A stretch of DNA of 64,000 nucleotides from Lentzea albida (GCF_900111005.1 NZ_FOFV01000029.1:1-64000), one strand, 5' to 3'; counted from the stretch's first letter, positions 36,583-46,500 are shown. Notes: generated by a model not told the origin, from the sequence alone. Numbers and translations: made by a program.

Positions 36583-37695
36583 GTGCGGATCGCAGTTCCC
36601 CGCGAGATCAAGAACCACGAGTACCGCGTCGCTCTCACCCCTGCCGGTGCGCACGAGCTGACGAGCCGCGGGCACGACGTGTTCGTCGAGCAGGGCGCCG
36701 GTCTGGGCTCCGCGATCACCGACGAGGAGTACCTCGCCGCCGGTGCCAAGGTCCTCGCGACCGCCGACGACGTCTGGTCCGAGGGCGACCTGGTCCTGAA
36801 GGTCAAGGAGCCCATCGCCGAGGAGTACCCGCGCCTGCGCGCCGGCCAGACCCTCTTCACGTACCTGCACCTCGCCGCCGACAAGCCGCTGACCGAGGCG
36901 CTGCTGGCGTCCGGCACCACGGCCATCGCCTACGAGACCGTGCAGCTGCCGAACCGCGCGCTGCCGCTGCTCGCCCCGATGTCCGAGGTCGCGGGCCGGC
37001 TGGCCCCGCAGGTCGGCGCGTTCAGCCTGATGAAGCCCTCCGGCGGCCGCGGCGTGCTGCCCGGTGGCGTCCCCGGTGTCGCCCCGGCTCGCGTGGTCGT
37101 GATCGGCGGTGGTGTGGCCGGCATCAACGCCGCCACGATCGCCGTGGGCATGGGCGCGGACGTGCAGATCCTCGACACCAACGTCGACCGCCTGCGCCAG
37201 ATCGACGCCCAGTTCCAGGGCCGCCTGCGCACGCTCGCCTCGAACTCGTTCGCCATCGAGCAGGCCGTCCGCGAGGCCGACCTGGTCATCGGCGCCGTGC
37301 TGGTCCCCGGTGCGGCCGCGCCGAAGCTCGTGTCGAACGCGCTGGTCGCCGACATGAAGCCGGGTTCGGTGCTCGTCGACATCGCCATCGACCAGGGCGG
37401 CTGCTTCGAGGACTCGCGCGCCACCACGCACGCCGAGCCGACCTACGAGGTCCACAACTCGGTGTTCTACTGCGTCGCGAACATGCCGGGCGCCGTCCCG
37501 CGCACCTCGACCTACGCGCTGACCAACGTGACGCTGCCGTACGCGGTCGCGCTGGCCGACAAGGGCTGGGAGAAGGCGCTGAAGGACGACCGTTCGCTGG
37601 CTCTGGGCCTGAACGCCCACGCCGGCAAGCTGACCAACGGCCCGGTGGCCGAGGCGACCGGCCTGCCGCACACGGCGCTGGAGAGCGTCGTCTGA
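36583..37695 (+). CDS. ald: Alanine dehydrogenase
   Basis: This 370-residue enzyme interconverts alanine and pyruvate plus ammonia with NAD. It opens RIAVPREIKNHEYRVALTPA, contains the catalytic region LFTYLHLAADKPL, the nucleotide-binding glycines VVIGGGVAGINAATIAVGMG, and IDQGGCFEDSRATTH near the active site. GTG 36583 is supported by GGAGGAG upstream. Together with sdaA it links amino-acid nitrogen to pyruvate. Confidence 0.95.
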   Translation: MRIAVPREIKNHEYRVALTPAGAHELTSRGHDVFVEQGAGLGSAITDEEYLAAGAKVLATADDVWSEGDLVLKVKEPIAEEYPRLRAGQTLFTYLHLAADKPLTEALLASGTTAIAYETVQLPNRALPLLAPMSEVAGRLAPQVGAFSLMKPSGGRGVLPGGVPGVAPARVVVIGGGVAGINAATIAVGMGADVQILDTNVDRLRQIDAQFQGRLRTLASNSFAIEQAVREADLVIGAVLVPGAAAPKLVSNALVADMKPGSVLVDIAIDQGGCFEDSRATTHAEPTYEVHNSVFYCVANMPGAVPRTSTYALTNVTLPYAVALADKGWEKALKDDRSLALGLNAHAGKLTNGPVAEATGLPHTALESVV

Positions 37696-37716
37696 CGACC
37701 AACTGAATGAAAGAGG

Positions 37717-37748
37717 CCCCCGCACGCGTGAATCGCTGCGGGGGTTTC
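37717..37748. terminator. Bidirectional terminator between ald and the TetR gene
   Basis: CCCCCGCA (37717-37724) and TGCGGGGG (37737-37744) form an 8-bp GC stem followed by TTT. It is shared by the convergent ald and TetR genes. Confidence 0.75.
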
Positions 37749-37750
37749 GC

Positions 37751-38431
37751 CTACCGGAGGGCGGCGACGCGCGCCTTGATGCCGTCGATCACGCAGTCCA
37801 GCCCGAACTCGAACTGGCCCTCGAGCGACCAGATCTCCGGCTGGTCCAGCATGGTGACGTAGGTCGGGTGCTGCTCCCGGTACATGTCGGCGATCTTCGC
37901 GAGGTCCGGCGGCGGTGAGTCCATCCCGCCGCGGGCGACGAAGTTGACCTCGGCGATCGCGTACCCGACCGCGAAGCTGGAGATCGTCGAGATCGACCGT
38001 GCCGCCCCGCCCAGCGACAGCCCTGCCCGCAGCATGGGTGCCAGCATCGCGTCGCTCATGGCGACGGCCTTCGGGCCGATGCTGTTGAACTCGCCGATGC
38101 CGCGGATCCACCACGGGTGTTTGTGCGCGAGACGACGCATCGAGTGCATCATCTCGCGCACGGCCGGCTCCCAGTCGTCGTCCGGTTCCGGCAACGGGAA
38201 CTCACCGTAGATCTCGTCGAGGCACAGCTCGATCAGCGCGTCCTTCGTCGGCACGTGCCAGTAGAGCGACATGGGGGCCGCGCCGAGTTCGGCGGCGAGC
38301 TTGCGCATGGACAGCTTCTGCAGGCCGTGTTCGTCCAGCATCTCCATCGCCTTGCGGACGATGGCTTCCCGGCTCAGGCCGAGGGGCTGGTTGCTGCTCG
38401 GCCTGGGCTTGCTGAACCACACGCTCTCCAC
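37751..38431 (-). CDS. TetR-family regulator with TetR-class C-terminal domain
   Basis: This 226-residue protein has the helix-turn-helix SMRKLAAELGAAPMSLYWHV followed by KDALIELCLDEIYG, and a C-terminal domain of the tetracycline-repressor class. It lies 10 bp downstream of the multidrug-type MFS gene on the same strand, so it probably represses that gene and itself. GTG 38431 is preferred; the longer frame would overlap the MFS stop. Confidence 0.88.
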   Translation of the reverse strand: MESVWFSKPRPSSNQPLGLSREAIVRKAMEMLDEHGLQKLSMRKLAAELGAAPMSLYWHVPTKDALIELCLDEIYGEFPLPEPDDDWEPAVREMMHSMRRLAHKHPWWIRGIGEFNSIGPKAVAMSDAMLAPMLRAGLSLGGAARSISTISSFAVGYAIAEVNFVARGGMDSPPPDLAKIADMYREQHPTYVTMLDQPEIWSLEGQFEFGLDCVIDGIKARVAALR

Positions 38432-38441
38432 GTGGACGATC

Positions 38442-39890
38442 CTAAGCACGCCGCAGCAACACGCTGGCCACAACACCTCCCAGGAACACGGCGATCGCGC
38501 CGATCACGAGACTCACGCTCATGCCGTTGGAGAACGCCTCGCGCACGACGGTGATGTCCGCGCCGCTGTGCAACGCCTCGCTCAGCGAACGGCCCGGCAC
38601 CCCGTCCGGCAGCGACGCGAGGAACCGCGCCGACAGCAACGCGCCCAGCACCGCGATGCCGAAGGAGGAGCCCAGCTCCGACAACGTGCCCGACAGCCCG
38701 GAGGCGACACCGGCGCGTTCCGGTGGGATCGACCCCATCAGCGCGTTGACCGCGACCGGTTGCGACACACCGACTCCGACGCCAATGAGGACCAGCCCGG
38801 CCAGTGTCGGCGGGTAGGTGGTGCCGATCGACAGCAGGGCCACGCCGGCCGCAACGATCGTCATGCCGAGCAGCATCGCCCGGCCCGCGCCGAGCCTGAT
38901 CACGAGCTGTCCCAACGTGTTGCTGGTGACGAGCAGCGCGATCGCCATCGGCGCCACGCGCACGCCGGCCTCCAGCGGGCTGTAGCCGAGCACGCCCTGG
39001 AGGTGTTGCGTCAGCAGGAAGAGCGAGCCCGCCATGCCGAACGCCGCCAGCACGCCGGACGCCACGGCACCGGTGAAGCGGCGGTTCTTGAAGAATGTCA
39101 GGTCGAGCATCGGGTCGGTGGTGTGCCGTTCCCATAGGGCGAATCCGGCCATGGTCACGAGGCCGACCGCGATCGGCACGCCGAACTCCGCGGAGCCGAA
39201 CCCGTGCTCCGGCACCTCGATCACCGCGTACACGACCGACACCATGCCGACGATCGACAGGATCGAGCCGATCACGTCCGGCCTGCGCACGGTCGGGTCC
39301 TTGGACTCCGGAACCAGGAACGCGACGGCCGCGAGCGCGAGGACCGCGACCGGCACGTTGATCAGGAACACCGAACCCCACCAGAAGTGCTTGATCAGCG
39401 CGCCACCGATCACCGGTCCGGCCGCGAAGCCGAGGCTCGTGACAGCGGCCCAGATGCCGATGGCCTTCGGGCGTTCCCTGTCGTCGAACAACTGCGTGAG
39501 CACGGCGAGCGTGCCCGGCATCAGCACGGCGGCACCGACGCCCATGAAGCCGCGTGCGGCGATCAACGCCTCGGACGTGCTCGCGTAGGCGGCGACCGCG
39601 CTTCCCGTGCCGAACAGGACGAGCCCCGTGAGCAGTGCGCGCTTGCGGCCGAACCTGTCGCTCAGCGAACCGGTCGTGAGCAGCAGGCCCGCCAGTGCGA
39701 GCGAGTAGGCGTTGATCATCCACTGGATGTCCGCGGTGCTCGCGCCGAGGCTCGTCGAGATCGACGGGATGGCCACGTTGAGCACGGTGTTGTCCAGCAC
39801 CACCACCATCACGGACAGGCACAGCACGCCGAGCACGGCCCAGCGCTGCGGGTGCGGGCGCACCCCAACCTCTTCGGTCGTCGAAGTCAT
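38442..39890 (-). CDS. MFS drug exporter, DHA2 (14-helix) family
   Basis: This 482-residue protein has fourteen membrane helices. Motif C-like LDNTVLNVAIPSI lies in helix 1, followed by QWMINAYSLALAGLLLTTGS and LSDRFGRKRALL (motif A). It is of the EmrB/QacA type, exporting cations or antibiotics against protons. The TetR gene directly downstream and two operator-like repeats just upstream indicate inducible expression. Confidence 0.92.
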   Translation of the reverse strand: MTSTTEEVGVRPHPQRWAVLGVLCLSVMVVVLDNTVLNVAIPSISTSLGASTADIQWMINAYSLALAGLLLTTGSLSDRFGRKRALLTGLVLFGTGSAVAAYASTSEALIAARGFMGVGAAVLMPGTLAVLTQLFDDRERPKAIGIWAAVTSLGFAAGPVIGGALIKHFWWGSVFLINVPVAVLALAAVAFLVPESKDPTVRRPDVIGSILSIVGMVSVVYAVIEVPEHGFGSAEFGVPIAVGLVTMAGFALWERHTTDPMLDLTFFKNRRFTGAVASGVLAAFGMAGSLFLLTQHLQGVLGYSPLEAGVRVAPMAIALLVTSNTLGQLVIRLGAGRAMLLGMTIVAAGVALLSIGTTYPPTLAGLVLIGVGVGVSQPVAVNALMGSIPPERAGVASGLSGTLSELGSSFGIAVLGALLSARFLASLPDGVPGRSLSEALHSGADITVVREAFSNGMSVSLVIGAIAVFLGGVVASVLLRRA

Positions 39891-39902
39891 CTCCGGTCCC
39901 CC

Positions 39903-39934
39903 TTACGGTGTACGAGGACCTTACAGCGTACGAG
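39903..39934. promoter_or_regulatory. Two operator-like direct repeats in front of the MFS gene
   Basis: TTACGGTGTACGAG (39903-39916) and TTACAGCGTACGAG (39921-39934) repeat at 18-bp spacing. On the minus strand each contains TAC-N3-GTA, a typical TetR half-site pair. They lie 13 bp from the MFS start. Confidence 0.55.
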
Positions 39935-39992
39935 AGCGCTGGGCGCAACAGATTTCTGGACAGGACGTGCCGGAAAAGTGGGAAAAATAAAG

Positions 39993-40039
39993 GGCGGCCG
40001 CGCTCAACCAGCCTGGGGGTCACTGGGAGCGGGGCCGCC
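39993..40039 (-). terminator. Hairpin followed by a T-rich tract on the minus strand
   Basis: Arms 39993-40005 and 40027-40039 pair in 12 of 13 positions. On the minus strand the stem is followed by CTTTATTTTTCCC, the form of a rho-independent terminator for leftward transcripts, although no leftward gene lies just upstream. Confidence 0.45.
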
Positions 40040-40233
40040 GTCACCAAATATAGCGGGCTCTGTGGCAGCGCGCCCAGCACCCCCGCCGAAACGCGACCCG
40101 AAAGTTTCCCCGAGTGGACCACTGCACGTGTCCGGCCGGTCCAGCAAACGAGTGAATTCCCCGGTTCGCGGTGCGGCGAGCAGGGGGTTCGGCCGATGAA
40201 GACCAAGTCGGGTGTCCCTCGAAGGGAGATTCC

Positions 40234-40416
40234 ATGGCTGAACCACAGGGATGGATCCACTGCCACGACCCGTTCGGTCGCGACAGGTCGATGACCGTTC
40301 TGGTGGAGAACGACCGCGTCCTGCTGGTCACGCCTCCTGGCGAGACCGCTGTGATGTCCGCCACCCAGACGCGCAGGCTGGGCTCGCTGCTCGACCAGGC
40401 CACGGCGAAGATGTGA
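40234..40416 (+). CDS. Hypothetical small protein
   Basis: This 60-residue protein (MAEPQGWIHCHDPFGRDRSM start) has a predicted beta-strand core with TVLVENDRVLLVTPPGETAV. ATG 40234 is preceded by GAAGGGAG. Its stop overlaps the next gene's ATG (TGATG), so the two are coupled. I do not recognise the family. Confidence 0.6.
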   Translation: MAEPQGWIHCHDPFGRDRSMTVLVENDRVLLVTPPGETAVMSATQTRRLGSLLDQATAKM

Positions 40417-40853
40417 TGGACGCGAGCCTGCGCGACGCGGTGCTGCAACGCCTGGCACTGCTGGACAAGGTGGCCGAGCACGGAGAGGCCGAGGCGCTGG
40501 TTCCGTTGGCCCGCGCGGAGATCCACCGCCTCGCGGACGGCTGGCGCCTGCTGCTGACGGTGCACCAGCCGGACGAGGACGGCCGGTGCCGGGCGTGTCC
40601 CGGATGGCTGCGCCGGCGCCGGTGGCCCTGCCAGGTCTGGAACATGGCGCACCAGCACCTCATCGGAGAAGGGCTGCCGCACCGCGAACGGCGCAGGCCG
40701 TTGCGCAACCCCTTCACTCGATCAGGTGTTATCGAGATGCCGGAGGAAACCCCGGCCGAGATGACCACCGAGCTGCCGGTCCTGACCGACGAACCACCGG
40801 TGGTGCACCGCGCGCCCGTCGTGTCTCGTCCCAAGCACGCCTTGCCGGAGTGA
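40416..40853 (+). CDS. Hypothetical protein with Cys-rich CRAC...PC motif
   Basis: This 145-residue protein has a helical N-terminal half, then CRACPGWLRRRRWPCQVWNM followed by AHQH, a cluster of three Cys and two His that could bind zinc. The C-terminus is disordered and acidic (MPEETPAEMTTELPVLTDEP). It is coupled to the 60-residue gene before it and followed after 13 bp by the ABC transporter genes. Pairs like this occur in Pseudonocardiales, function unknown to me. Confidence 0.6.
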   Translation: MDASLRDAVLQRLALLDKVAEHGEAEALVPLARAEIHRLADGWRLLLTVHQPDEDGRCRACPGWLRRRRWPCQVWNMAHQHLIGEGLPHRERRRPLRNPFTRSGVIEMPEETPAEMTTELPVLTDEPPVVHRAPVVSRPKHALPE

Positions 40854-40866
40854 CCTTTCAGGCAGG

Positions 40867-41832
40867 ATGGGCCGCATGCATGACGGCAGCGGCCTCATCG
40901 CGGTCCAGAACCTGACCAAGCAGTTCGGTCCGGTGACCGCGGTGCAGAACCTGAGCTTCACCGTGTCACCCGGCAGCGTGACGGGCTTCCTCGGTCCGAA
41001 CGGCGCGGGCAAGACGACGACCCTGCGGATGTTGCTGGGCCTCGTCAAACCCACGGGCGGCACGGCGACGATCAACGGACGACCGTTCCACCAACTCGGC
41101 CAGCCCGGCCGCGTGGTGGGCGCGGTGCTGGAGGCGCAGGGGTTCCACCCCGCCCGCTCCGCCCGCAACCACCTGCGCGTGTACGCGTCGGCCATCGGCG
41201 TGCCGGACGCGCAGGCCGACCAGGTCCTCGGCCTGGTCGGCCTGGGCAGCGCCGCCGACCGCAAGGTGGGCGGGTTCTCGCTCGGCATGAAGCAAAGACT
41301 CGCGCTCGCCACCGCGTTGCTCGGCGACCCCCAGGTGCTCGTGCTGGACGAGCCGGCGAACGGCCTCGACCCGGAGGGCATCGCCTGGCTGCGCACGTTC
41401 CTGCAGTCGTACGCGCGCATGGGCCGCACGGTGCTGATCTCCAGCCACCTGCTGGCCGAGGTCGAGCAGACCGTCGACCAGGTCGTGATCATCTCGCGCG
41501 GCCAGACGATGTTCTACGGACCGCTGGACCAGTTGCGGCAGTCGCAGCAGCGGCGCGTTCTCGTGCAGCCGTCGGACATCAACGCCCTCGCGAACGCCCT
41601 GCGCGCCGCCGGCGTGCAGATGATCGAGCAGCTGCCGGACGGCAGGCTCGCGGTGTCCGGTGTGGACTCGCGGCAGGTCGCCGACCTCGCGCTGCAGGCC
41701 GGTGTGTCGATCTACGGCATCCAGGAGGAGCAGATCGACCTCGAGCGGCTGTTCTTCCAGCTCACCAGTGGCCAGTACGCCGGGTACGCGCCCGCGCAGG
41801 CCCCGTTCAAGCAGCAGGGTGGGTGGGCCTGA
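40867..41832 (+). CDS. ABC transporter ATP-binding protein (ABC-2 type)
   Basis: This 321-residue ATPase has Walker A GPNGAGKTTTLRML, Q-loop EAQGFHPARSARN, signature GGFSLGMKQRLALA and Walker B VLVLDEPANGLDPEG, followed by ISSHLLAEVEQ. About 90 further residues end in a Tyr/Ala-rich tail. ATG 40876 is an alternative start. It overlaps the permease start by one base. The family exports drugs, lipids or peptides. Confidence 0.92.
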   Translation: MGRMHDGSGLIAVQNLTKQFGPVTAVQNLSFTVSPGSVTGFLGPNGAGKTTTLRMLLGLVKPTGGTATINGRPFHQLGQPGRVVGAVLEAQGFHPARSARNHLRVYASAIGVPDAQADQVLGLVGLGSAADRKVGGFSLGMKQRLALATALLGDPQVLVLDEPANGLDPEGIAWLRTFLQSYARMGRTVLISSHLLAEVEQTVDQVVIISRGQTMFYGPLDQLRQSQQRRVLVQPSDINALANALRAAGVQMIEQLPDGRLAVSGVDSRQVADLALQAGVSIYGIQEEQIDLERLFFQLTSGQYAGYAPAQAPFKQQGGWA

Positions 41833-42704
41833 TGGGCAACCTCGTAGGAGCGGAGCTCCGCAAGACCACGACGACCGGCCTGTGGTGGGGCCTGCTGATC
41901 CCGACCGCGGTGCTGGCGCTCGGCTGGGGCCTCGCGACCGGTCTGCTGGGCCAGTTCTTCGTGGACTTCGCGTCGAGCGGTGACGTCGACGAGGTGTCGG
42001 ACTTCCTCGGGGTCACGCCGGACCAGTGGAAGGTCTCGCTGTTCGGCATGGCCCGGGCGATCAACATCTCGACGATCTTCCCGATGATCTTCGGCGCGAT
42101 GGCGATCTCCGGCGAGATCAGCCGGCGCACGATCACCACGACGTTCCTGACGGCGCCGTCGCGGATGCACGCCCTGCTGGCGAAGATGCTGGTGTACGTG
42201 CTGTGGGGCGCGATCTACGGCCTCGCGATCATGCTGTTCCTCGGCATCGGCGTGGTCATCACCAGCGACTCGGGCCAGCTCCCGGACGCCGGCGGCTGGG
42301 CGATGCTGACGCTGGTCTGCGTGCTGTCGTCGATCCTGATGACGATGTTCGGCGTCGGCGTCGGCGCGCTGGTCCCGAACGTGGCCGGGGCGATCGTGCT
42401 CCTGCTGATCTACTTCGTGGTGATCGAGAACGTGGTGCACGGCGTGCTCGCGTACCTCCAGGTGCCGGCGGTGATCGGCTTCCTGCCGAACGGCTCGATC
42501 AACGGGCTCACCGGGTCGGTCGCGGTCGACCTGTTCCTGTCGTCGGCGGGTGTCGTGCCGACGGAGATCGAGGACGTGCTGCGGGCGATCGCGGGTGCGG
42601 CCGGGGCGCAGGACTGGTGGCTGTCGGGGATCGTGTTCCTCGGGTGGGCCGGGGTCGTGTTCGCGGGCGGATGGGCGGTCACGCAGTCCAAGGACATCAC
42701 CTGA
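41832..42704 (+). CDS. ABC-2 type transporter permease
   Basis: This 290-residue protein has six membrane helices with the ABC-2 pattern (a helix at 14-35, then ISTIFPMIFGAMAISGEISRR and TITTTFLTAPSRMHALLAKM). It forms the membrane part of the exporter with the ATPase just upstream. ATG 41832 gives the TGATG coupling; GTG 41823 is possible. No regulator adjoins it. Confidence 0.9.
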   Translation: MGNLVGAELRKTTTTGLWWGLLIPTAVLALGWGLATGLLGQFFVDFASSGDVDEVSDFLGVTPDQWKVSLFGMARAINISTIFPMIFGAMAISGEISRRTITTTFLTAPSRMHALLAKMLVYVLWGAIYGLAIMLFLGIGVVITSDSGQLPDAGGWAMLTLVCVLSSILMTMFGVGVGALVPNVAGAIVLLLIYFVVIENVVHGVLAYLQVPAVIGFLPNGSINGLTGSVAVDLFLSSAGVVPTEIEDVLRAIAGAAGAQDWWLSGIVFLGWAGVVFAGGWAVTQSKDIT

Positions 42705-42843
42705 TTCCTGCGGTGGTCGCGCTCCTGGGTTTGGCCGCGTTCCAGTGAGGTCGGTCGCGTTCCAGCGGGGTTGGTCGCGTTTGCTTGATTCGGTCGCCTT
42801 GCGAGGGTGGTCTCGCGGGTCTTGACGGACTTTGCGGGTTGCA

Positions 42844-42962
42844 ATCGGGGCTTGACCTCGAGCCTCCGGCGGGGTGCTGTGACGGCCGGAAAAGGCCGGG
42901 CTGAAAAGCGCCCGGCCGTGCCCGAAGGGGTAGCACCCCGCCCCTCAAGGTCAAGCCCCGAT
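42844..42962. repeat. Large composite hairpin downstream of the ABC permease gene
   Basis: Arms 42844-42862 and 42944-42962 match in 18 of 19 positions. Within them CGGGGTGCT (42870-42878) pairs with 42932-42940, and GGCCGGGC (42894-42901) pairs with 42910-42917. It may terminate the ABC operon, but its size resembles the palindrome at 22648. Confidence 0.8.
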
Positions 42963-43027
42963 CGCCGTGTACGGGCCCGAACCGCCTCCGAGAGCCCCAC
43001 AGTTCAGACGGCTCGCTGCGCATCGCC

Positions 43028-43480
43028 ACGCCAGGCTGCGTGCGTGGGTCGGCCTTGTGCGGGTGGGCGCCGGTTGGCACCGCGCGCCAGGCCAACGTGC
43101 GTGGTGCAGCGCGTGCGCGAATGCGGTCGGCACCGCGCGCCAGGCCAGCGTGCGTGGTCGCAGCGCGTGCGCGAATGCGGTCGGCACCGCGCGCCGGGCC
43201 AGCGTGCGTGGTCGCAGCGCGTGCGCGAGTGCGGTCGGCACCACTCGCCGGGCCAGCGTGCGTGGTCGCAGCGGGCGGGCGAGCGCGGTTGGCACCGCGC
43301 GCCAGGCCAGCGTGCGTGGTGCAGCGCGTGCGCGAGTGCGGTCGGCACCACGCGCCAGGCAGCGTGCGTGGCTGTAGCGCGAGTGCGGTTGCCACCGCGT
43401 GCCAGGCCTGCGTGCGCGGTCAGCTCGCGACGGCGACGTGCGCTCGGTACCACTCGCCAGGCCTGCGCGTGGCCGCCCCC
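43028..43480. repeat. Tandem repeat, 54-bp unit, about eight diverged copies
   Basis: The marker GGCACC (or variant) recurs at 43076, 43129, 43183, 43237, 43291, 43344, 43391 and 43446, giving spacings of 53, 54, 54, 54, 53, 47 and 55 bp. The core GCGGTCGGCACCGCGCGCCA is followed by GGCCAGCGTGCGTGGTCGCA. The central copies are the most alike. Confidence 0.9.
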
Positions 43481-43593
43481 AGGCCCGGCTGCGCGACCGG
43501 CACCGCCCGCCGGACCTGCGGGCCGATCGCCCCGCATTCGCGTGCGCGGCCCACACCACCCGCCTGACCTGGCGTTTCTGACGTCACACTTTT

Positions 43594-46500
43594 ATGTCGG
43601 ACCCCGAACGTACTGTGGGTCCCGTGACGAAGGGCTGGATCCGCCGACTTGCCGCGGCGTGCTGGCAGCACCCCCGCCTGGTGGTGCTGTCGGTGCTCGC
43701 CGCCGTCGTCGGCGTGGGGCTGCAGGCGGCGGGCCCGTTGCTGCTCAAGACCGCGATCGACGACTCGACGGGCGGCCGCACCGACAGGTTGTGGCCGCTC
43801 ATGGTGGCGTTGGTCGTGCTCGAGCTGCTGACGTTCGGGTCGGCCTTCTTGCGCCGCTACCTGGGCGGGCGGCTGGCGCTGGGGGTGCAGCACGACCTGC
43901 GGCTCGGCGTGTTCTCGGCGGTGCAGCGGCTCGACGGCGCGAAGCAGGACGAGCTGCGGACCGGGCAGATCGTGTCGCGTTCGATCACCGACCTGCAGCT
44001 CGTGCAGTCGTTGCTGATGATGGCGCCGCTGGCCATCGGCACGGTGGTGTTCGCGCTGGCCGCGCTGGCCGCGATGATCTACCTGTCGGTGCCACTGACG
44101 ATCATCGCGGTGATCGTGCTGCCGCTGGTGGCGTGGCTCGCCGGGCGCACCCGGCTGACGCTGTTCCCGGCCACGTGGTCGGCGCAGCAGCGGGCGGCCG
44201 ACCTGGCGCAGCACGTCGAGGAGACCGTCACCGGCGTCCGCGTGGTGAAGGGCTTCGGTCAGGAGGCGCGTGAGGTCGCCCGGCTGGAGAAGCACGCCCG
44301 GTCGTTGTTCGCGGAACGGATGCGGGCGGCGCGGTTGTCGTCCAAGCCGCTCGCGACGGTGACGGCGCTGCCGTTGCTCGGGCAGGTCGCGGTGCTGGGG
44401 CTGGGCGGCTGGCTCGCGCTGCACGGACAGGTCACGCTGGGCACGTTCCTGGCGTTCACGACGTACGTGGCGAACCTCGTGGGGCCGACGCGGCTGCTGT
44501 CGAGCCTGATGGTGTCCGCCCAGCTGGCGCGCGCCGGTGTGGAGCGGGTCTACGAGCTGATCGACTCGCAGCCGGACGTGACGGACGGCCCCGGTGAGGT
44601 GCCGGACGGGCCGCTCGGGGTCTCGTTCTCCGGCGTGACGTTCGGGTACGCCCGCAGCGAGCCCGTCCTGAAGGACTTCTCGATCTCCGTCGAGCCGGGC
44701 GAGACGCTGGCGCTGGTGGGCACCGCGGGCTCCGGCAAGTCGACGGTGTCGTTGCTGCTGCCCCGGTTCTACGACGTGCACGAGGGCTCGGTCCGGGTCG
44801 GCGGTGCCGACGTGCGGACGGTGAAGCTCGAGTCGTTGCGCGGTTCGGTGGGCGTGGTGTTCGAGGAGGCGTTCCTCTTCTCCGACACGGTGTTCTCGAA
44901 CATCGCGTACGGGCGTCCCGACGCCTCGCGCGAGGAGGTCGAGCGCGCCGCGAAGGCCGCCGAGGCCCACGACTTCATCAACGCGCTGCCGCTCGGCTAC
45001 GACACGGTGGTCGGCGAGCGCGGCCTCACCCTGTCCGGCGGTCAGCGCCAGCGCGTGGCGCTGGCCCGCGCGCTGCTCTCCGACCCGCGGATCCTGGTGC
45101 TCGACGACGCGACGTCCGCCGTCGACAACGCGACCGAGGCCGCCATCCACGCGACGCTGGCGTCGGTCACGGCCCACCGCACCACTCTCCTGGTGGCGCA
45201 CCGGCGGTCCACGCTGTCGCTGGCCGACCGCATCGCCGTCCTGGACGCGGGCCGAGTGGTCGACGTCGGCACGCACGCCGAGCTGATGTCCCGCTGCGCC
45301 CTCTACCGCGACCTGCTGGCGGGTCCCGGCGAGGCGATCGAGTCCGCCGCGCCCGTCCGGACCGGCGAGCTGTGGCCAAAGCTGTCGCAGGAGGCCCTGG
45401 ACGAGCGCCTGATCGCCGAGGCCAAGCCCTCGGCGCCCGCCGCGTCCAGCAGGCGCGGAGGAGGGGGCGGAGGCCCCGGTGGCGGCAGCATGGCGGCCCT
45501 GGCGGGTGGCCCGCCCACCCCCGAGCTGCTGGCCCAGGTCCGTTCCCTCCCACCCGCCACCGAGGTCCCGGTCCTGCACGGGGAAGACCCGCGCGCGCCC
45601 GACCCGGCCTTCCGCCTGGCCCGTCTCCTGCGCCCGGTCCGCTGGGCCCTGGGCGGCGTGGCGGCCCTGGTGGTGCTCGACGCGCTGGTGGGCGTGGGCA
45701 TGCCCTCGCTGGTGCGCCTGGGCATCGACGGCGGTGTGGTCGGCGGCGCCGAGTCGTCGCTGTGGCGGGCCGTGGGCCTGGGCGTCGGCCTGGTCGTGAT
45801 CGGCTGGCTGACGACGGCGGGCAGCACCGTCTTCGCGGCCCGCCTGGGCGAGCGCCTGCTCTACCTGCTGCGCGTCCGCAGCTACGCCCACCTGCAACGC
45901 CTCGGCCTCGACTACTACGAGCGCGAGATGGCCGGCCGCATCATGACGAGGATGACGACGGACGTCGACGCCCTGTCGACGTTCTTGCAGACAGGCCTGG
46001 TCACCGCTGTGATCAGCCTGGTCACCGTCGTCGGCATCACCGCGGCCCTGGTCGTCACCGACACCTCGCTGGCGCTGATCGCCCTCTCGGTGCTCCCGGT
46101 CCTGATCGCGGCGACGGTGGTCTTCCAACGCCTCTCCTCCACCGCCTACGCGGAAGCCAGGGAACGGGTCAGCGCGGTCAACGCCGACCTCCAGGAGAAC
46201 GTCTCGGGCCTGCGCACCTCCCAGGCCTACACGAGGGAACGCCGCTCGGCCGAGGCCTTCGCGGAACGCAGCGACGCCTACCGGCGCACCCGCCTGCGGG
46301 CCCAGCGCTACATCGCCACGTACTTCCCGTTCGTGGCCATGCTCTCCGGCGTGGCCCAAGCGGTGGTCCTCGCCGTGGGCGCCCACCGGGTGGCGACGGG
46401 AAGCCTGACTCCAGGCGTCCTGCTGGCGTTCCTGTTGTACCTGGGCCTGTTCTTCAGCCCGATCCAGCAACTCTCCGGCGTCTTCGACGGCTACCAGCAG

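Larger units (their letters stand above)
39891..40233. other. Intergenic region between the MFS gene and a small gene pair
   Basis: It contains two operator-like repeats at 39903-39934 and a hairpin at 39993-40039. The rest, including 40040-40233, shows no gene or clear signal to me. Confidence 0.6.
42705..43593. other. 889-bp non-coding region with hairpin and tandem repeats
   Basis: From left to right it holds irregular GGTCGCGTTCCAG-like units of about 20 bp (42715-42800), a 119-bp composite hairpin (42844-42962), a plain spacer, and about eight 54-bp repeats (43028-43480). I see no gene; the repeat spacings include 53, 47 and 55 bp, which break any reading frame. Confidence 0.8.

Noticed and set aside
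42697-43395. Repeat-containing open frames across the 54-bp array on both strands
   Set aside because: The spacing of repeats includes 53, 47 and 55 bp, which shifts frame; there is no ribosome binding site and no plausible start.
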